DNA from: Nevskia soli DSM 19509
Lineage (GTDB): Bacteria; Pseudomonadota; Gammaproteobacteria; Nevskiales; Nevskiaceae
DNA length: 33,113 nt
Direction: 5' to 3'
Assembly: GCF_000711955.1 (NCBI RefSeq)
Contig: NZ_JONR01000048.1
Coordinates: 1 to 33,113 of the forward strand
The notes beneath the pieces were generated by a model. It did no database searches. It had not been told where the DNA came from and saw only the letters and a list, made by a program, of their open reading frames with translations. Position 1 is the stretch's first letter; each line of letters starts with the position of its first letter. This document shows, piece by piece, positions 8,448-15,530 of this stretch. The position numbers were made by a program, and so were the translations under genes.

Positions 8448-8993
8448 CTATTCCTGGTGATGATGCTGGTGTTCGTGCTCCTCGTGCTCGTTTCCGGCAT
8501 TCGCCGTCATCTGCGCATACTGCTGCGGCGTGAGTGAGGGCAGCTTCTGCAGGAAGGAGACCATGTTCCAGATCGCCTGGTCGTCGTGGGTGGCGCCCCA
8601 GGCGGGCATGGCGGTGAACTTGATGCCGTGCTTGATCACCCAGAACTGCTCCGCCGGGTTTTCGTCCTTCTGCGTGGCCAGTTCCGGCGGCTGCGGGTAG
8701 AGGCCGGGCCGGATTTCCGAGTCGTCCATGCCCGGCGCCAGGTGGCAGCCGGTGCACATCGCCGCATAGTGCTCGGCGCCTTCGGCGATGCGCCCGGGGT
8801 CGTCGAGCGGCGGCACCCGGATATCCGCGGCGTGTTTCTCCACCGCCCGATCGCGCAGGGTTTCGAGGACCTCGTAAACCGGTTGTGCGTGCGGCACATC
8901 CGCGCCGATCTCGTAGCTGCCTGAATAGATGAAAATACCGCCGCCGATGCCGGCGAGGACCAGCAGAAGCAATGCTGCCTTGAGAATTTTCAA
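8448..8993 (-). CDS. Membrane-anchored c-type cytochrome with His-rich tail
   Basis: This 181-residue monohaem cytochrome c has an N-terminal hydrophobic anchor or uncleaved signal (about residues 4-23), a haem motif CTGCH at 80-84 and a likely axial Met129 in AMPAWG. The C-terminus is unusually rich in His and Glu (EHEEHEHQHHHQE), suggesting metal binding. It is the last gene of the copper-type operon, 25 bp after the multicopper oxidase gene, and probably accepts electrons from or passes them to that periplasmic oxidase. The exact electron route is inference. Confidence 0.9.
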   Translation of the reverse strand: MKILKAALLLLVLAGIGGGIFIYSGSYEIGADVPHAQPVYEVLETLRDRAVEKHAADIRVPPLDDPGRIAEGAEHYAAMCTGCHLAPGMDDSEIRPGLYPQPPELATQKDENPAEQFWVIKHGIKFTAMPAWGATHDDQAIWNMVSFLQKLPSLTPQQYAQMTANAGNEHEEHEHQHHHQE

Positions 8994-9018
8994 ATCAATC
9001 TCCGTGAGTTGGACAGGA

Positions 9019-10383
9019 TCATCCGCCGTGGTTCATGCCCGGCATATCCGGCATTCCGGGTTGGTCGTCCGGTTTGTGCGTCGTGGTGGGAACCAGGCTG
9101 GGGTCGCTGGAAACCCGGTAGGCAAGGGTACCCTTGGGATGACGATACCAGCCCGGATCGGCATGGCCCTTCAGTTCATCGCGCACTTTCAGTACGGTGA
9201 ACATGCCGCCCATGTCCACGCTGCCGAAAGGCCCTTTGCCCCCGCCCATCGGTAGTGTATTGGGCGGCCCGCCCATCATGCCGGCCATGTCGCTCATGTC
9301 GTCCATGCCGTTTTTTCCCATCGCCATGTAGCCCGGCAGCATCGAGCGGATTTTATCCTCCACGCCGGACTGGTCGACGCCCAGGGTGTTGGGGATGCTG
9401 TGGCCCATCGCATTCATGGTGTGATGCGACATGTGGCAATGGAAGGCCCAGTCGCCTGGATTGTCGGCGATGAATTCGAAGTCGCGCATCTGGCCAACGC
9501 CGACGATGTGGGTCGCCTCCGGCCGCCAGCTGCTGCGCGGCCAGCGGTCGCCGTCGCTGCCGGTGATCCAGAAGCGGTGACCGTGCAGGTGCATCGGGTG
9601 GTTCCACATCGACAGGTTGCCGAGGCGGATACGCACGCGTTCGCCGGTCTTCGCCAGCAGCGGCGCGGTGGCCGGATAGACCTTGCTGTTGAAGGTCCAC
9701 AGGTCGAAGTCCTGCATGATCGAAGGATCGGGGCGGTAAGTGCCTGGATGCAGCGCCCAGTTGTGCAGCATGATGGCGTAGTCGCGGTCCACCGGCGGCC
9801 CATTGTCGGTATTGCCGTCTTTCGGATGGATGATGAAGAAGCCCATCATGCCCAGCGCCATCTGCACCATTTCGTCGGCGTGCGGGTGGTACATATGGCT
9901 CCCCGCCTGGCGCAGCGTGAACTCATAGGCCCAGGTTTCGCCGGGCTGGATGCCGGCCTGGGTGAGGCCGGTGACCCCATCCATGCCATTGGGCAGCAGG
10001 ATGCCATGCCAGTGGATGCTGGTCGCTTCCGGCAGCTTGTTGGTGACCAGGATGCGCACCCGGTCGCCTTCCACCGCCTCGATGGTCGGGCCCGGCGTGG
10101 AGCCATTGTAACCCCAGCATTTGGCGCGGCAGCCGGGGGCGAACTCGTGCTCGACTTCCTCGGCCACCAGGTGGAATTGCTTGACCCCATCCTTCATGGT
10201 GAAAGGCAGGCTGCGGCCGTTCGGCGTCGACACCGGCGTATAACCGCGCCGGCGTCCTTCGGACAAGGCTTGCAGGCTCAGACCGGTCACCGGATCGATC
10301 TCGGGGTCGGCCGCGGCGGGAGCTGCGGCGCCGGCCAGGGCGCCGGCGCCGATGAGCTGGATCAGGTTGCGGCGGGTGATCAT
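9019..10383 (-). CDS. Tat-exported multicopper oxidase with Met-rich segment (copper tolerance)
   Basis: This 454-residue periplasmic oxidase probably oxidises Cu(I) to the less toxic Cu(II). The N-terminus has a Tat-type twin-arginine motif (TRRNL) before an Ala-rich signal ending near AAAD. All four copper motifs are present: HWH at 124-126, HPH at 166-168, HPMHLHGH at 262-269 and HCH at 315-317, with the type-1 His and axial Met in MSHHTMNAM. Residues 348-394 form a Met-rich stretch (GYMAMGKNGMDDMSDMAGMM), and the tail ends PGMPDMPGMNHGG. Such Met-rich regions bind Cu(I) in CueO and CopA. Unusually, the Met-rich part lies after the last copper motif. The start overlaps the TolC-like gene by four bases (ATGA). 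Confidence 0.93.
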   Translation of the reverse strand: MITRRNLIQLIGAGALAGAAAPAAADPEIDPVTGLSLQALSEGRRRGYTPVSTPNGRSLPFTMKDGVKQFHLVAEEVEHEFAPGCRAKCWGYNGSTPGPTIEAVEGDRVRILVTNKLPEATSIHWHGILLPNGMDGVTGLTQAGIQPGETWAYEFTLRQAGSHMYHPHADEMVQMALGMMGFFIIHPKDGNTDNGPPVDRDYAIMLHNWALHPGTYRPDPSIMQDFDLWTFNSKVYPATAPLLAKTGERVRIRLGNLSMWNHPMHLHGHRFWITGSDGDRWPRSSWRPEATHIVGVGQMRDFEFIADNPGDWAFHCHMSHHTMNAMGHSIPNTLGVDQSGVEDKIRSMLPGYMAMGKNGMDDMSDMAGMMGGPPNTLPMGGGKGPFGSVDMGGMFTVLKVRDELKGHADPGWYRHPKGTLAYRVSSDPSLVPTTTHKPDDQPGMPDMPGMNHGG

Positions 10384-11813
10384 GGCTGGCCTCCGGCTGC
10401 TGGCGATGGCTGCGTTGGTGGAGTCGTCGGCGGTGTGCCTGTTGGCGCATCGCCGGGCAGGCGCATGCCCACGGCACGCTCCAGTTCGGCACGCGCCACC
10501 CAGTAATCGCGCACGATCTCGATGTACTTCTGGTAGGTGTCGTACTCCTGCTGCCGGGCACGGATCAGTTCGAACGGCCCGCCGAGCATGAAGTTGGTGC
10601 GCTGCTGGGTGTGCTTGACGATGCGCTCACGCAGCGGGATGTACTCATCGGTATAACGTTTGGCCAGTTCACGCGACGCGGTGACGCGGATCAGCGCCAA
10701 CTGGATCGACTGGCTGGTTTCCACCTCCATCCGGCCCAGCTCGGCGCGGCTCAGTTCCAGTCGTGCCTGCGCGCGCAGCACCGCGCCCCGGCCCTGGTTG
10801 AAGAGCGGCAACTGGAGGGAGAGGGATGGCCCGAGCAGGTGCGCGCCATCGGTATCGCGTTCGCCCTGCACGCCGAGCTCCACATCGCCGAGCAGCCGGT
10901 AGGAGCGTGTCAGTCCGAGCGCATCCTCCTGCAAGGCCACTTCGCGCCGCTTGGCCAGCAGGTCCAGCCGGCCCTCACGGGCCAGGGCCTGCAGCTGCGG
11001 CAGGCTGGTTTCCTGGGCCGGCGGTGCGGGCAGGCGTTCCGGTACCTGCCAGTCGCTGCGATCCGCCGGCAGGCCCAGCAGCCGGCCCAGCTCCGCGCGA
11101 GCGGCCAAGGCGTCATTGCGGGCGGCAACCACATCGGCCTGTGCCTGCCCGGCTTCGCCGTGGTTCAGTTCCAGCTCCAGTTCGGGGATATTGCCGGCAT
11201 CGTAGAAGCGCTGCGCCAATTGCGCGGAAGCATCGGCGGCGTCGGCCACGGCTTCGCGCATGCGCTGGATCTGGATGGCACCGACCAGGCGCTGATAGCC
11301 GATCTGCACCTCGCCGGAAAGGTCGATCACCGCGGCACCGGCTTCCTCCTGGGTGCGCTCGAATTCAGCCTTGGCCAGCCGCGAACGGGCAGGGAGCAGC
11401 AGCAGACCGAGGAAGTTCTGGCTCAGGCCGTAGTCGTAACGATTGACGTCGCTGCCGCTGGCGAACAGCACCGAACCGCTGAGCACGGGATTGCTCAGCC
11501 GGCCGGCGTCGTAGACGTCGGCGGCGCTGAAGCCCAGCCGGGCGTAGGTGATGCGCAGGGTGGGGTTGCGCAGCAGCGCCACGCGCACGGCGTCATCCGC
11601 CGAAAGCGGACCCTTGGCCAGGATCTCGTCCGCCAGCTGGTCGGCCGGCTCACTGCCGGGCTGTGCGACGTCCGCGTAGCCGCGTGCCTGCAATTGCGAC
11701 TGCACCTGCGAAAACCCACGGTCCTGCGGCAGGCTGGCGCAAGCGGACAAGCCCGTTGCGAGAAATAGGATGCCCAGGCGCGTTGGCGGCCACGGCGAAA
11801 TGGATAAGTTCAC
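10380..11813 (-). CDS. TolC-family outer-membrane lipoprotein (CusC/CzcC-like)
   Basis: This 477-residue protein is an outer-membrane efflux channel of the TolC superfamily, with two OEP-type repeats rich in coiled-coil helix. I chose GTG at 11813: GGAGAGG lies four bases upstream, and it yields a lipoprotein signal ending FLATGLSACASLP, as in CusC. A longer open frame to 11924 adds an Arg/Pro-rich stretch that would spoil the signal. The C-terminus is Pro/Thr-rich. No inner-membrane CusA/CzcA pump or CusB adaptor is encoded nearby, so it must pair with components elsewhere or act with the oxidase. It overlaps the oxidase gene by four bases. Confidence 0.9.
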   Translation of the reverse strand: MNLSISPWPPTRLGILFLATGLSACASLPQDRGFSQVQSQLQARGYADVAQPGSEPADQLADEILAKGPLSADDAVRVALLRNPTLRITYARLGFSAADVYDAGRLSNPVLSGSVLFASGSDVNRYDYGLSQNFLGLLLLPARSRLAKAEFERTQEEAGAAVIDLSGEVQIGYQRLVGAIQIQRMREAVADAADASAQLAQRFYDAGNIPELELELNHGEAGQAQADVVAARNDALAARAELGRLLGLPADRSDWQVPERLPAPPAQETSLPQLQALAREGRLDLLAKRREVALQEDALGLTRSYRLLGDVELGVQGERDTDGAHLLGPSLSLQLPLFNQGRGAVLRAQARLELSRAELGRMEVETSQSIQLALIRVTASRELAKRYTDEYIPLRERIVKHTQQRTNFMLGGPFELIRARQQEYDTYQKYIEIVRDYWVARAELERAVGMRLPGDAPTGTPPTTPPTQPSPAAGGQP

Positions 11814-11898
11814 GATGCCTCTCCGTCGATTGCTGCTGTCCTCGACGAAGCCAGGCGCCGCCACCCACGGAACGGGGACAGGAAGATACCGGATGGGC

Positions 11899-11918
11899 CG
11901 GCCGCGCTCGGGCGGCCG
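11899..11918 (-). other. GC-rich intercistronic hairpin
   Basis: CGGCCGC (11899-11905) and GCGGCCG (11912-11918) form a 7-bp stem with a six-base loop, six bases after the stop of the His/Cys-rich gene and inside the 111-bp gap before the TolC-like gene. There is no U run, so it is more likely an RNA-stability or attenuation element than a full terminator. The function is inference. Confidence 0.4.
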
Positions 11919-11924
11919 TAACAA

Positions 11925-12305
11925 TCAGGCGGCGCCGGGCGGCGCCGCGATCGGTGGTCGGAACGGCGAGGCGTCCAGGAGGGACGGAATCCATGCCGCA
12001 TAAGCGGCGGCGGCGGCTCCTGCGCCGGACGTGAAGGAGAGCGCCAGGGTGACCAGGCCCAGTCCCACGATTCCCGTGCCGCTGGCGCAATGATGCTGGC
12101 AGTGGCATTTCACTTCGCAGTCGCAGCCCTGGTCGGCGTTCTGGCCATGGTGTGTCATGGCGGCGTGATCATGCTGCGGGGCGCCGTCGATCAGTGCGCC
12201 CAGGCCATCGTGGTGGCAGTGCAGGTTCTCGCGCATGGTGGCGCCCGCCGACCAGGGCAGGGCGACAACCAGCAGCAGGACCAGCAGGGTGCGCAGCGTG
12301 TTCAC
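11925..12305 (-). CDS. Small His/Cys-rich exported protein, first gene of the metal operon (CzcI-like)
   Basis: About 126 residues: an N-terminal hydrophobic signal (TLLVLLLVVALPWSAGA), a central metal-binding-looking region with HCHHDG, HDHAAMTHH and CDCEVKCHCQHHC, then a second hydrophobic segment (GIVGLGLVTLALSF). It resembles the small periplasmic or membrane proteins at the head of Czc/Cus-type operons, but identity with a named family is not certain. Start choice: the MerR-type promoter at 12336-12367 puts transcription start near 12329, so GTG 12305 is the likely start; TTG 12329 is in frame but would sit at the transcript end. No ribosome binding site is obvious for either. Confidence 0.65.
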   Translation of the reverse strand: MNTLRTLLVLLLVVALPWSAGATMRENLHCHHDGLGALIDGAPQHDHAAMTHHGQNADQGCDCEVKCHCQHHCASGTGIVGLGLVTLALSFTSGAGAAAAAYAAWIPSLLDASPFRPPIAAPPGAA

Positions 12306-12335
12306 GAAAGCCAGTATAGGACCGGGCAAGGCGCC

Positions 12336-12367
12336 ATGTTAAACCCTGCAGCCGGGTCCAGGGTCAA
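12336..12367 (-). promoter_or_regulatory. MerR-family (CueR/CadR/ZntR-type) metal-responsive promoter
   Basis: On the minus strand, TTGACC (12367-12362) is followed by a 20-bp spacer and TAACAT (12341-12336). The over-long spacer contains the dyad ACCCTG-N10-CAGGGT (12364-12343), which is the hallmark of promoters activated by MerR-family metal sensors. The layout is close to copper and zinc exporter promoters in enterobacteria; the ACCCT/AGGGT half-sites recall CadR and PbrR sites more than the CueR consensus. The -35 overlaps the stop codon of the upstream gene. No MerR-family gene is in the window. Confidence 0.7.
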
Positions 12368-12825
12368 GCCTGTTCCTCGTCGGATTTCCGGTCGAGGCGG
12401 GGTTGCTCCTTGTCGCCCCGCGCGGCCGGCTTCGTCAGCCCCAGCCGCAACACGCTTCCAATCAGCTTGTTGCCGCCGCCGATGCTGTCGTAGACCACAT
12501 CGCTGATCTGGTCGTGCAGGCTGCGCACGATGCGGGTGGGGTGACGCGTCACCGGGATGGCTTCGAGGATGCCGAAGGGGATGCTGGCGATGCCGCGGTG
12601 CACGCTGCGCACGGTGGCCGTGCCGAACGCGACGCCCTGCTCGGCGAGCTTCTGCAATTGCCGCAAATCCTCGAGCTGTGCCTCGGCGCGCGAGCCTTCG
12701 AGAAGCGCCGCCGCGACCCGGCGCATGCCGAGCTGGACGGCGGCGAGTTCGCGGCTGCTGCGCCGCTGCTGCCACAGCACGGCCGCGGTTGCCGCCAGCA
12801 ACACGAGCAGCAGGCTAAGCGCCAT
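12364..12825 (-). CDS. Unknown membrane-anchored protein (153 aa)
   Basis: I do not recognise this protein. It begins with a single membrane helix (residues 2-18), followed by a helical, possibly coiled-coil region (about 22-66). A well-defined block follows, VRSVHRGIASIPFGILEAIP and HDQISDVVYDSIGGGNKLIG, which looks like a conserved domain, and a charged tail ends it. The start overlaps the end of the preceding gene by 11 bases, so the two are co-translated and probably act together. The stop codon lies inside the downstream metal-responsive promoter. Confidence 0.6.
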   Translation of the reverse strand: MALSLLLVLLAATAAVLWQQRRSSRELAAVQLGMRRVAAALLEGSRAEAQLEDLRQLQKLAEQGVAFGTATVRSVHRGIASIPFGILEAIPVTRHPTRIVRSLHDQISDVVYDSIGGGNKLIGSVLRLGLTKPAARGDKEQPRLDRKSDEEQA

Positions 12826-13183
12826 CGTGCAGCCTCACTTCGGCCACCACACCCTGGTCCTGCAGCTGCACACACAGGCGCTTGTAGATTTCCTTGTAGA
12901 CCTCGCGCCGCACCAGCTCCGGGGTGAGGCTGCCGAAAGCCTTGGCCAGCGGCGATTCCTTCATCGCCAGCTCCATCGGGTTGAGGATTTCCACCGAGAT
13001 CAGGGAGGGCCGGCCGAGGGCGGCGAAGACGCTGGAAGCGAGCGTGCCCAGGCCCGCCGCGCCCCATTGCTCGAGTTGCCGTTGCGCGGTAACGAGCTCG
13101 CGGCGGAGGGCGTAGTGCCGCCAGGCAAACAGGCCCAGTGCGGCGAAATCGACCACCACCAGGCACCAGAGCAGCGTATTCAT
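12815..13183 (-). CDS. Unknown membrane-anchored protein (122 aa)
   Basis: I do not recognise this protein. It has one N-terminal membrane helix (LLWCLVVVDFAALGLFAW), an Arg/Gln-rich heptad-like stretch (residues 24-37), and a soluble C-terminal half with ILNPMELAMKESPLAKAFGS and EIYKRLCVQLQDQGV. The start ATG at 13183 has GGGGGAG seven bases upstream; an in-frame ATG eight codons earlier lacks this. It shares an architecture (one TM helix, then coiled coil, then a small domain) with the overlapping downstream gene, so the pair may form a complex. Confidence 0.6.
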   Translation of the reverse strand: MNTLLWCLVVVDFAALGLFAWRHYALRRELVTAQRQLEQWGAAGLGTLASSVFAALGRPSLISVEILNPMELAMKESPLAKAFGSLTPELVRREVYKEIYKRLCVQLQDQGVVAEVRLHDGA

Positions 13184-13204
13184 GGCAAGTCTCCCCCCGT
13201 GCAC

Positions 13205-13247
13205 CACGGCAGGAAACAGGATAGCCGATCGGGCCGGCCCTGCCGTG
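13205..13247 (-). terminator. Possible stem-loop after the SDR gene
   Basis: CACGGCAGG (13205-13213) and CCTGCCGTG (13239-13247) are perfect 9-bp inverted arms around a 25-base loop. They lie between the SDR stop (13286) and the ribosome binding site of the next minus-strand gene. There is no U tract, so Rho-independent termination is doubtful; the stem could instead mask or separate the downstream gene's leader. Confidence 0.3.
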
Positions 13248-13285
13248 TCCGCTAGTCCGCGAACATTTTGAACAAACCGGGGAAT

Positions 13286-14140
13286 CTAGAAGTTGTAGTA
13301 GTCCGGCCGCCCGGCGGTCCACAGCTCGCCCCACAGCTTGCCGCCGCCGTCCACCGTCAGCACCTCGCCGGTGATGAAGCTGCCGGAGGGGCCGGCGAGG
13401 TAGATGCAGGCCTCGGCGATCTCCATCGGCGAGCCTGGGCGCTTCAGCGGGTTGGCGCGGGGGAATTCCTTCACCGCCTCGGGCGGATAGACTTCCAGCC
13501 CTTCGGTGGCGGTAAGGCCCGGAGCGAGGCAATTGATGCGGATGTTGAGCGGCGCCCATTCCACCGCCACGGTGCGGGTCAGGCCGACCACGCCGGCGCG
13601 CGCCGCCACCGTGTGTGCCACGCCAGGCATGCCGCGCTCGGTCACGGCCACGATGTTGACGATGGAGCCGGGGGCCTGCTTCGCGCGCCAGTATTGCGCC
13701 GCGCGCTGCATCATGTACCAGGTGCCGTTGAGGTTGTTGTTCACCACCGCGTTCCAGCCCTTCACCGGGAAGTCGATCGACTGCCCGGGGAACTGGCCGC
13801 CGGCATTGTTGACCAGGATGTCGAGCCGGCCGTATTCGGCGTCGATCCGCTGGAACAGCGCTTCGACCTGCTCCGGTTCGCGCACATTGGTCGGTAAGGC
13901 CAGCACCGGGCGCTGCTTGCCGCGCAGGAACTCGGCGGTGCGCTCCAGCTTTTCCGGCGTGCGCCCGCAGATCACCACGTTGGCGCCCAGCCGCGAGAAC
14001 AGCAGGGCGATGGCGCGGCCGATGCCGGTGCCGCCGCCGGAGACCAGGACCACGCGGCCCTTGAACAGGTCGGAGCGGTAGACCGTCTCGGCGGTCCACA
14101 GGTAGTCCGGGGTGTTCTGTTCGGCAAGGGAAGCGGTCAT
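13286..14140 (-). CDS. Short-chain dehydrogenase/reductase, PECR-like (AtuG-like candidate)
   Basis: This 284-residue SDR has a cofactor loop SGGGTGIG at residues 34-41 and NNAGG at 111-115. The place of the usual YxxxK catalytic pair reads TVAAR (177-181) in the context VAHTVAARAGV, and the usual Ser is not evident. Peroxisomal trans-2-enoyl-CoA reductase relatives have the same H-(S/T)-x-A-A-R form, so a 2-enoyl-CoA or related acyl-CoA substrate is likely rather than an alcohol. The open frame extends to 15265, but that extension is antisense to the dehydrogenase gene; the start MTASLAEQ at 14140 matches SDR N-termini. It follows the acyl-CoA dehydrogenase gene by 62 bp in the same operon. 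Confidence 0.87.
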   Translation of the reverse strand: MTASLAEQNTPDYLWTAETVYRSDLFKGRVVLVSGGGTGIGRAIALLFSRLGANVVICGRTPEKLERTAEFLRGKQRPVLALPTNVREPEQVEALFQRIDAEYGRLDILVNNAGGQFPGQSIDFPVKGWNAVVNNNLNGTWYMMQRAAQYWRAKQAPGSIVNIVAVTERGMPGVAHTVAARAGVVGLTRTVAVEWAPLNIRINCLAPGLTATEGLEVYPPEAVKEFPRANPLKRPGSPMEIAEACIYLAGPSGSFITGEVLTVDGGGKLWGELWTAGRPDYYNF

Positions 14141-14202
14141 GGTCGGATGCGGCTGATCTGTACGGATGGAGTGAGGTGCTTCTACTCTTGCAAACGAAAG
14201 CG

Positions 14203-15417
14203 TTACTCGCGCAGCAGCTCCTCGCTGATGATGATTTTCCTCACCTCGGTCGTCCCCGCGCCGATCTCCAGCAGCTTGATCGAGCGGTACAGGCGGTTGA
14301 TCTCGGATTCCCAGATGTAGCCGGTGCCGCCATGCACCTGCACTGCGTCGTTGAGCACCTTGTTCAGGGTCTCCGCCACATACATCACGCCGGCTGCGGT
14401 GATCTTGTGGATGTCGCCGCGGCCGCCGCCATGCTCGTCCAGGGTATTGGCGGCGCGCAGCGTCTGGTAGGTGAACAGGCGCATCGACTCGACCCATACG
14501 TAGAGGTCGGCCAGCTTGGCGCGCACCATCTGGAAGTCGGAGATGGGGCGGCCGAACTGCTTGCGCTGCTTGGCGTAGTCGATCGACAGCTGCAGGGCGC
14601 GCTCGGCTATCCCTAAGCAGATCGGCGAGATCATCGAGCGTTCCAGGTCCAGGCCGCTCATCACCACCCTGACACCCTGGTTCTCGACGCCGACCAGGTT
14701 CTCCGCGGGCACGCGGCAGTCGTCGAACACCAGCTCGGCGGTCTGGCTGCCGCGGAAGCCCATCTTGGTCAGCTTCTGCGCCACCTTGAAGCCGGGGAAA
14801 TCCTTCTCGACGATGAAGGCGGAGATGCCCTTGGCGCCGCGTTCCTTGTCGGTCTTGGCGTAGACCAGCAGTACATCGGCGACCGGGCCGTTGGTGATGA
14901 AGATCTTGCTGCCGTTGAGCAGGTAATGGTCGCCTTCGCGGCGCGCGGTGGTGCTCATCGAGCCCAGGGCGTCGGAGCCGGCGCCCGGCTCGGTCAGGCC
15001 CAGGGCGCCGATGGCCTTGCCGCTGCACAGGCCCGGCAGGTACTTCTTCTTCTGCTCGTCGTTGGCGTTGCGCAGGATGTTGTGCAGGCACAGGTTCTCG
15101 TGCGCCACCCAGGCCAGGGCCAGGGCATGGTTCCAGCGGCCGAAGGCCTGCAGCACCAGGCCGCTGGTCATCAGGTCGAGGGCGGAGCCGCCGTAGACCT
15201 CGGGCGCGGTGATGCCGAAATAGCCGGTGCGGCCGATCAGCGGGAACACCTGGTCCGGCCACCATTCCTCGTCGTCCATGCGTTGCGCCAGCGGGTACAG
15301 CTCCTTCTGCGCGAAGCGGTCGGCCTGGTCCAGGATGCCCTGCTCGTCGTCGGACAGGCCGGAAAAGACCTGGGCGATATTGCGCTGTTCGCTGGAGGGG
15401 GAGCTATGGTCTGCCAT
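14203..15417 (-). CDS. Acyl-CoA dehydrogenase, isovaleryl/citronellyl-CoA type (AtuD-like)
   Basis: This 404-residue flavoenzyme catalyses alpha,beta-dehydrogenation of an acyl-CoA using FAD. It shows ALGLTEPGAGSDA and the C-terminal VQVHGGTGYI signature. The likely catalytic base is Glu259 in SGLDLER, the position used by isovaleryl-CoA dehydrogenase rather than the C-terminal Glu of straight-chain enzymes; the matching C-terminal site reads YRSIKLLEIGAGT. This supports a beta-methyl-branched substrate, as for AtuD or LiuA. The operator-like palindrome at 15510-15530 lies about 95 bp upstream of its start, and it is the first gene of the two-gene operon with the SDR. Confidence 0.93.
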   Translation of the reverse strand: MADHSSPSSEQRNIAQVFSGLSDDEQGILDQADRFAQKELYPLAQRMDDEEWWPDQVFPLIGRTGYFGITAPEVYGGSALDLMTSGLVLQAFGRWNHALALAWVAHENLCLHNILRNANDEQKKKYLPGLCSGKAIGALGLTEPGAGSDALGSMSTTARREGDHYLLNGSKIFITNGPVADVLLVYAKTDKERGAKGISAFIVEKDFPGFKVAQKLTKMGFRGSQTAELVFDDCRVPAENLVGVENQGVRVVMSGLDLERSMISPICLGIAERALQLSIDYAKQRKQFGRPISDFQMVRAKLADLYVWVESMRLFTYQTLRAANTLDEHGGGRGDIHKITAAGVMYVAETLNKVLNDAVQVHGGTGYIWESEINRLYRSIKLLEIGAGTTEVRKIIISEELLRE

Positions 15418-15509
15418 GTTGTTTTACCCGGTGTCTGCAACCGAAAAATGGTGCCGTCAGTTGATCTGGCCAGCGTAGCCCTGCCGTTGGCCGTGGCGCT
15501 TCGTCCGAT

Positions 15510-15530
15510 TTGGTGAGGTCGACTCACCAG
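15510..15530. promoter_or_regulatory. Predicted TetR-family operator, copy 2
   Basis: TTGGTGAG (15510-15517), four bases, then ACTCAC (15522-15527). It matches the copy at 18038-18058 at all 14 positions outside the four central bases. It overlaps the stop codon of the upstream hydratase gene and sits before the acyl-CoA dehydrogenase gene, so it probably controls that two-gene operon. Assignment to the TetR regulator at 20766-21476 is inference from proximity. Confidence 0.65.

Noticed and set aside
12302..12337. 11-residue upstream ORF (MAPCPVLYWLS) whose TGA overlaps the GTG start of the metal operon
   Set aside because: Its ATG overlaps the -10 of the MerR-type promoter, so it would not be transcribed from that promoter.
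14141..15265. In-frame upstream extension of the SDR gene giving a 659-residue product
   Set aside because: The extension is antisense to the acyl-CoA dehydrogenase gene and is Arg/Pro-rich without SDR character; MTASLAEQ at 14140 is a normal start.
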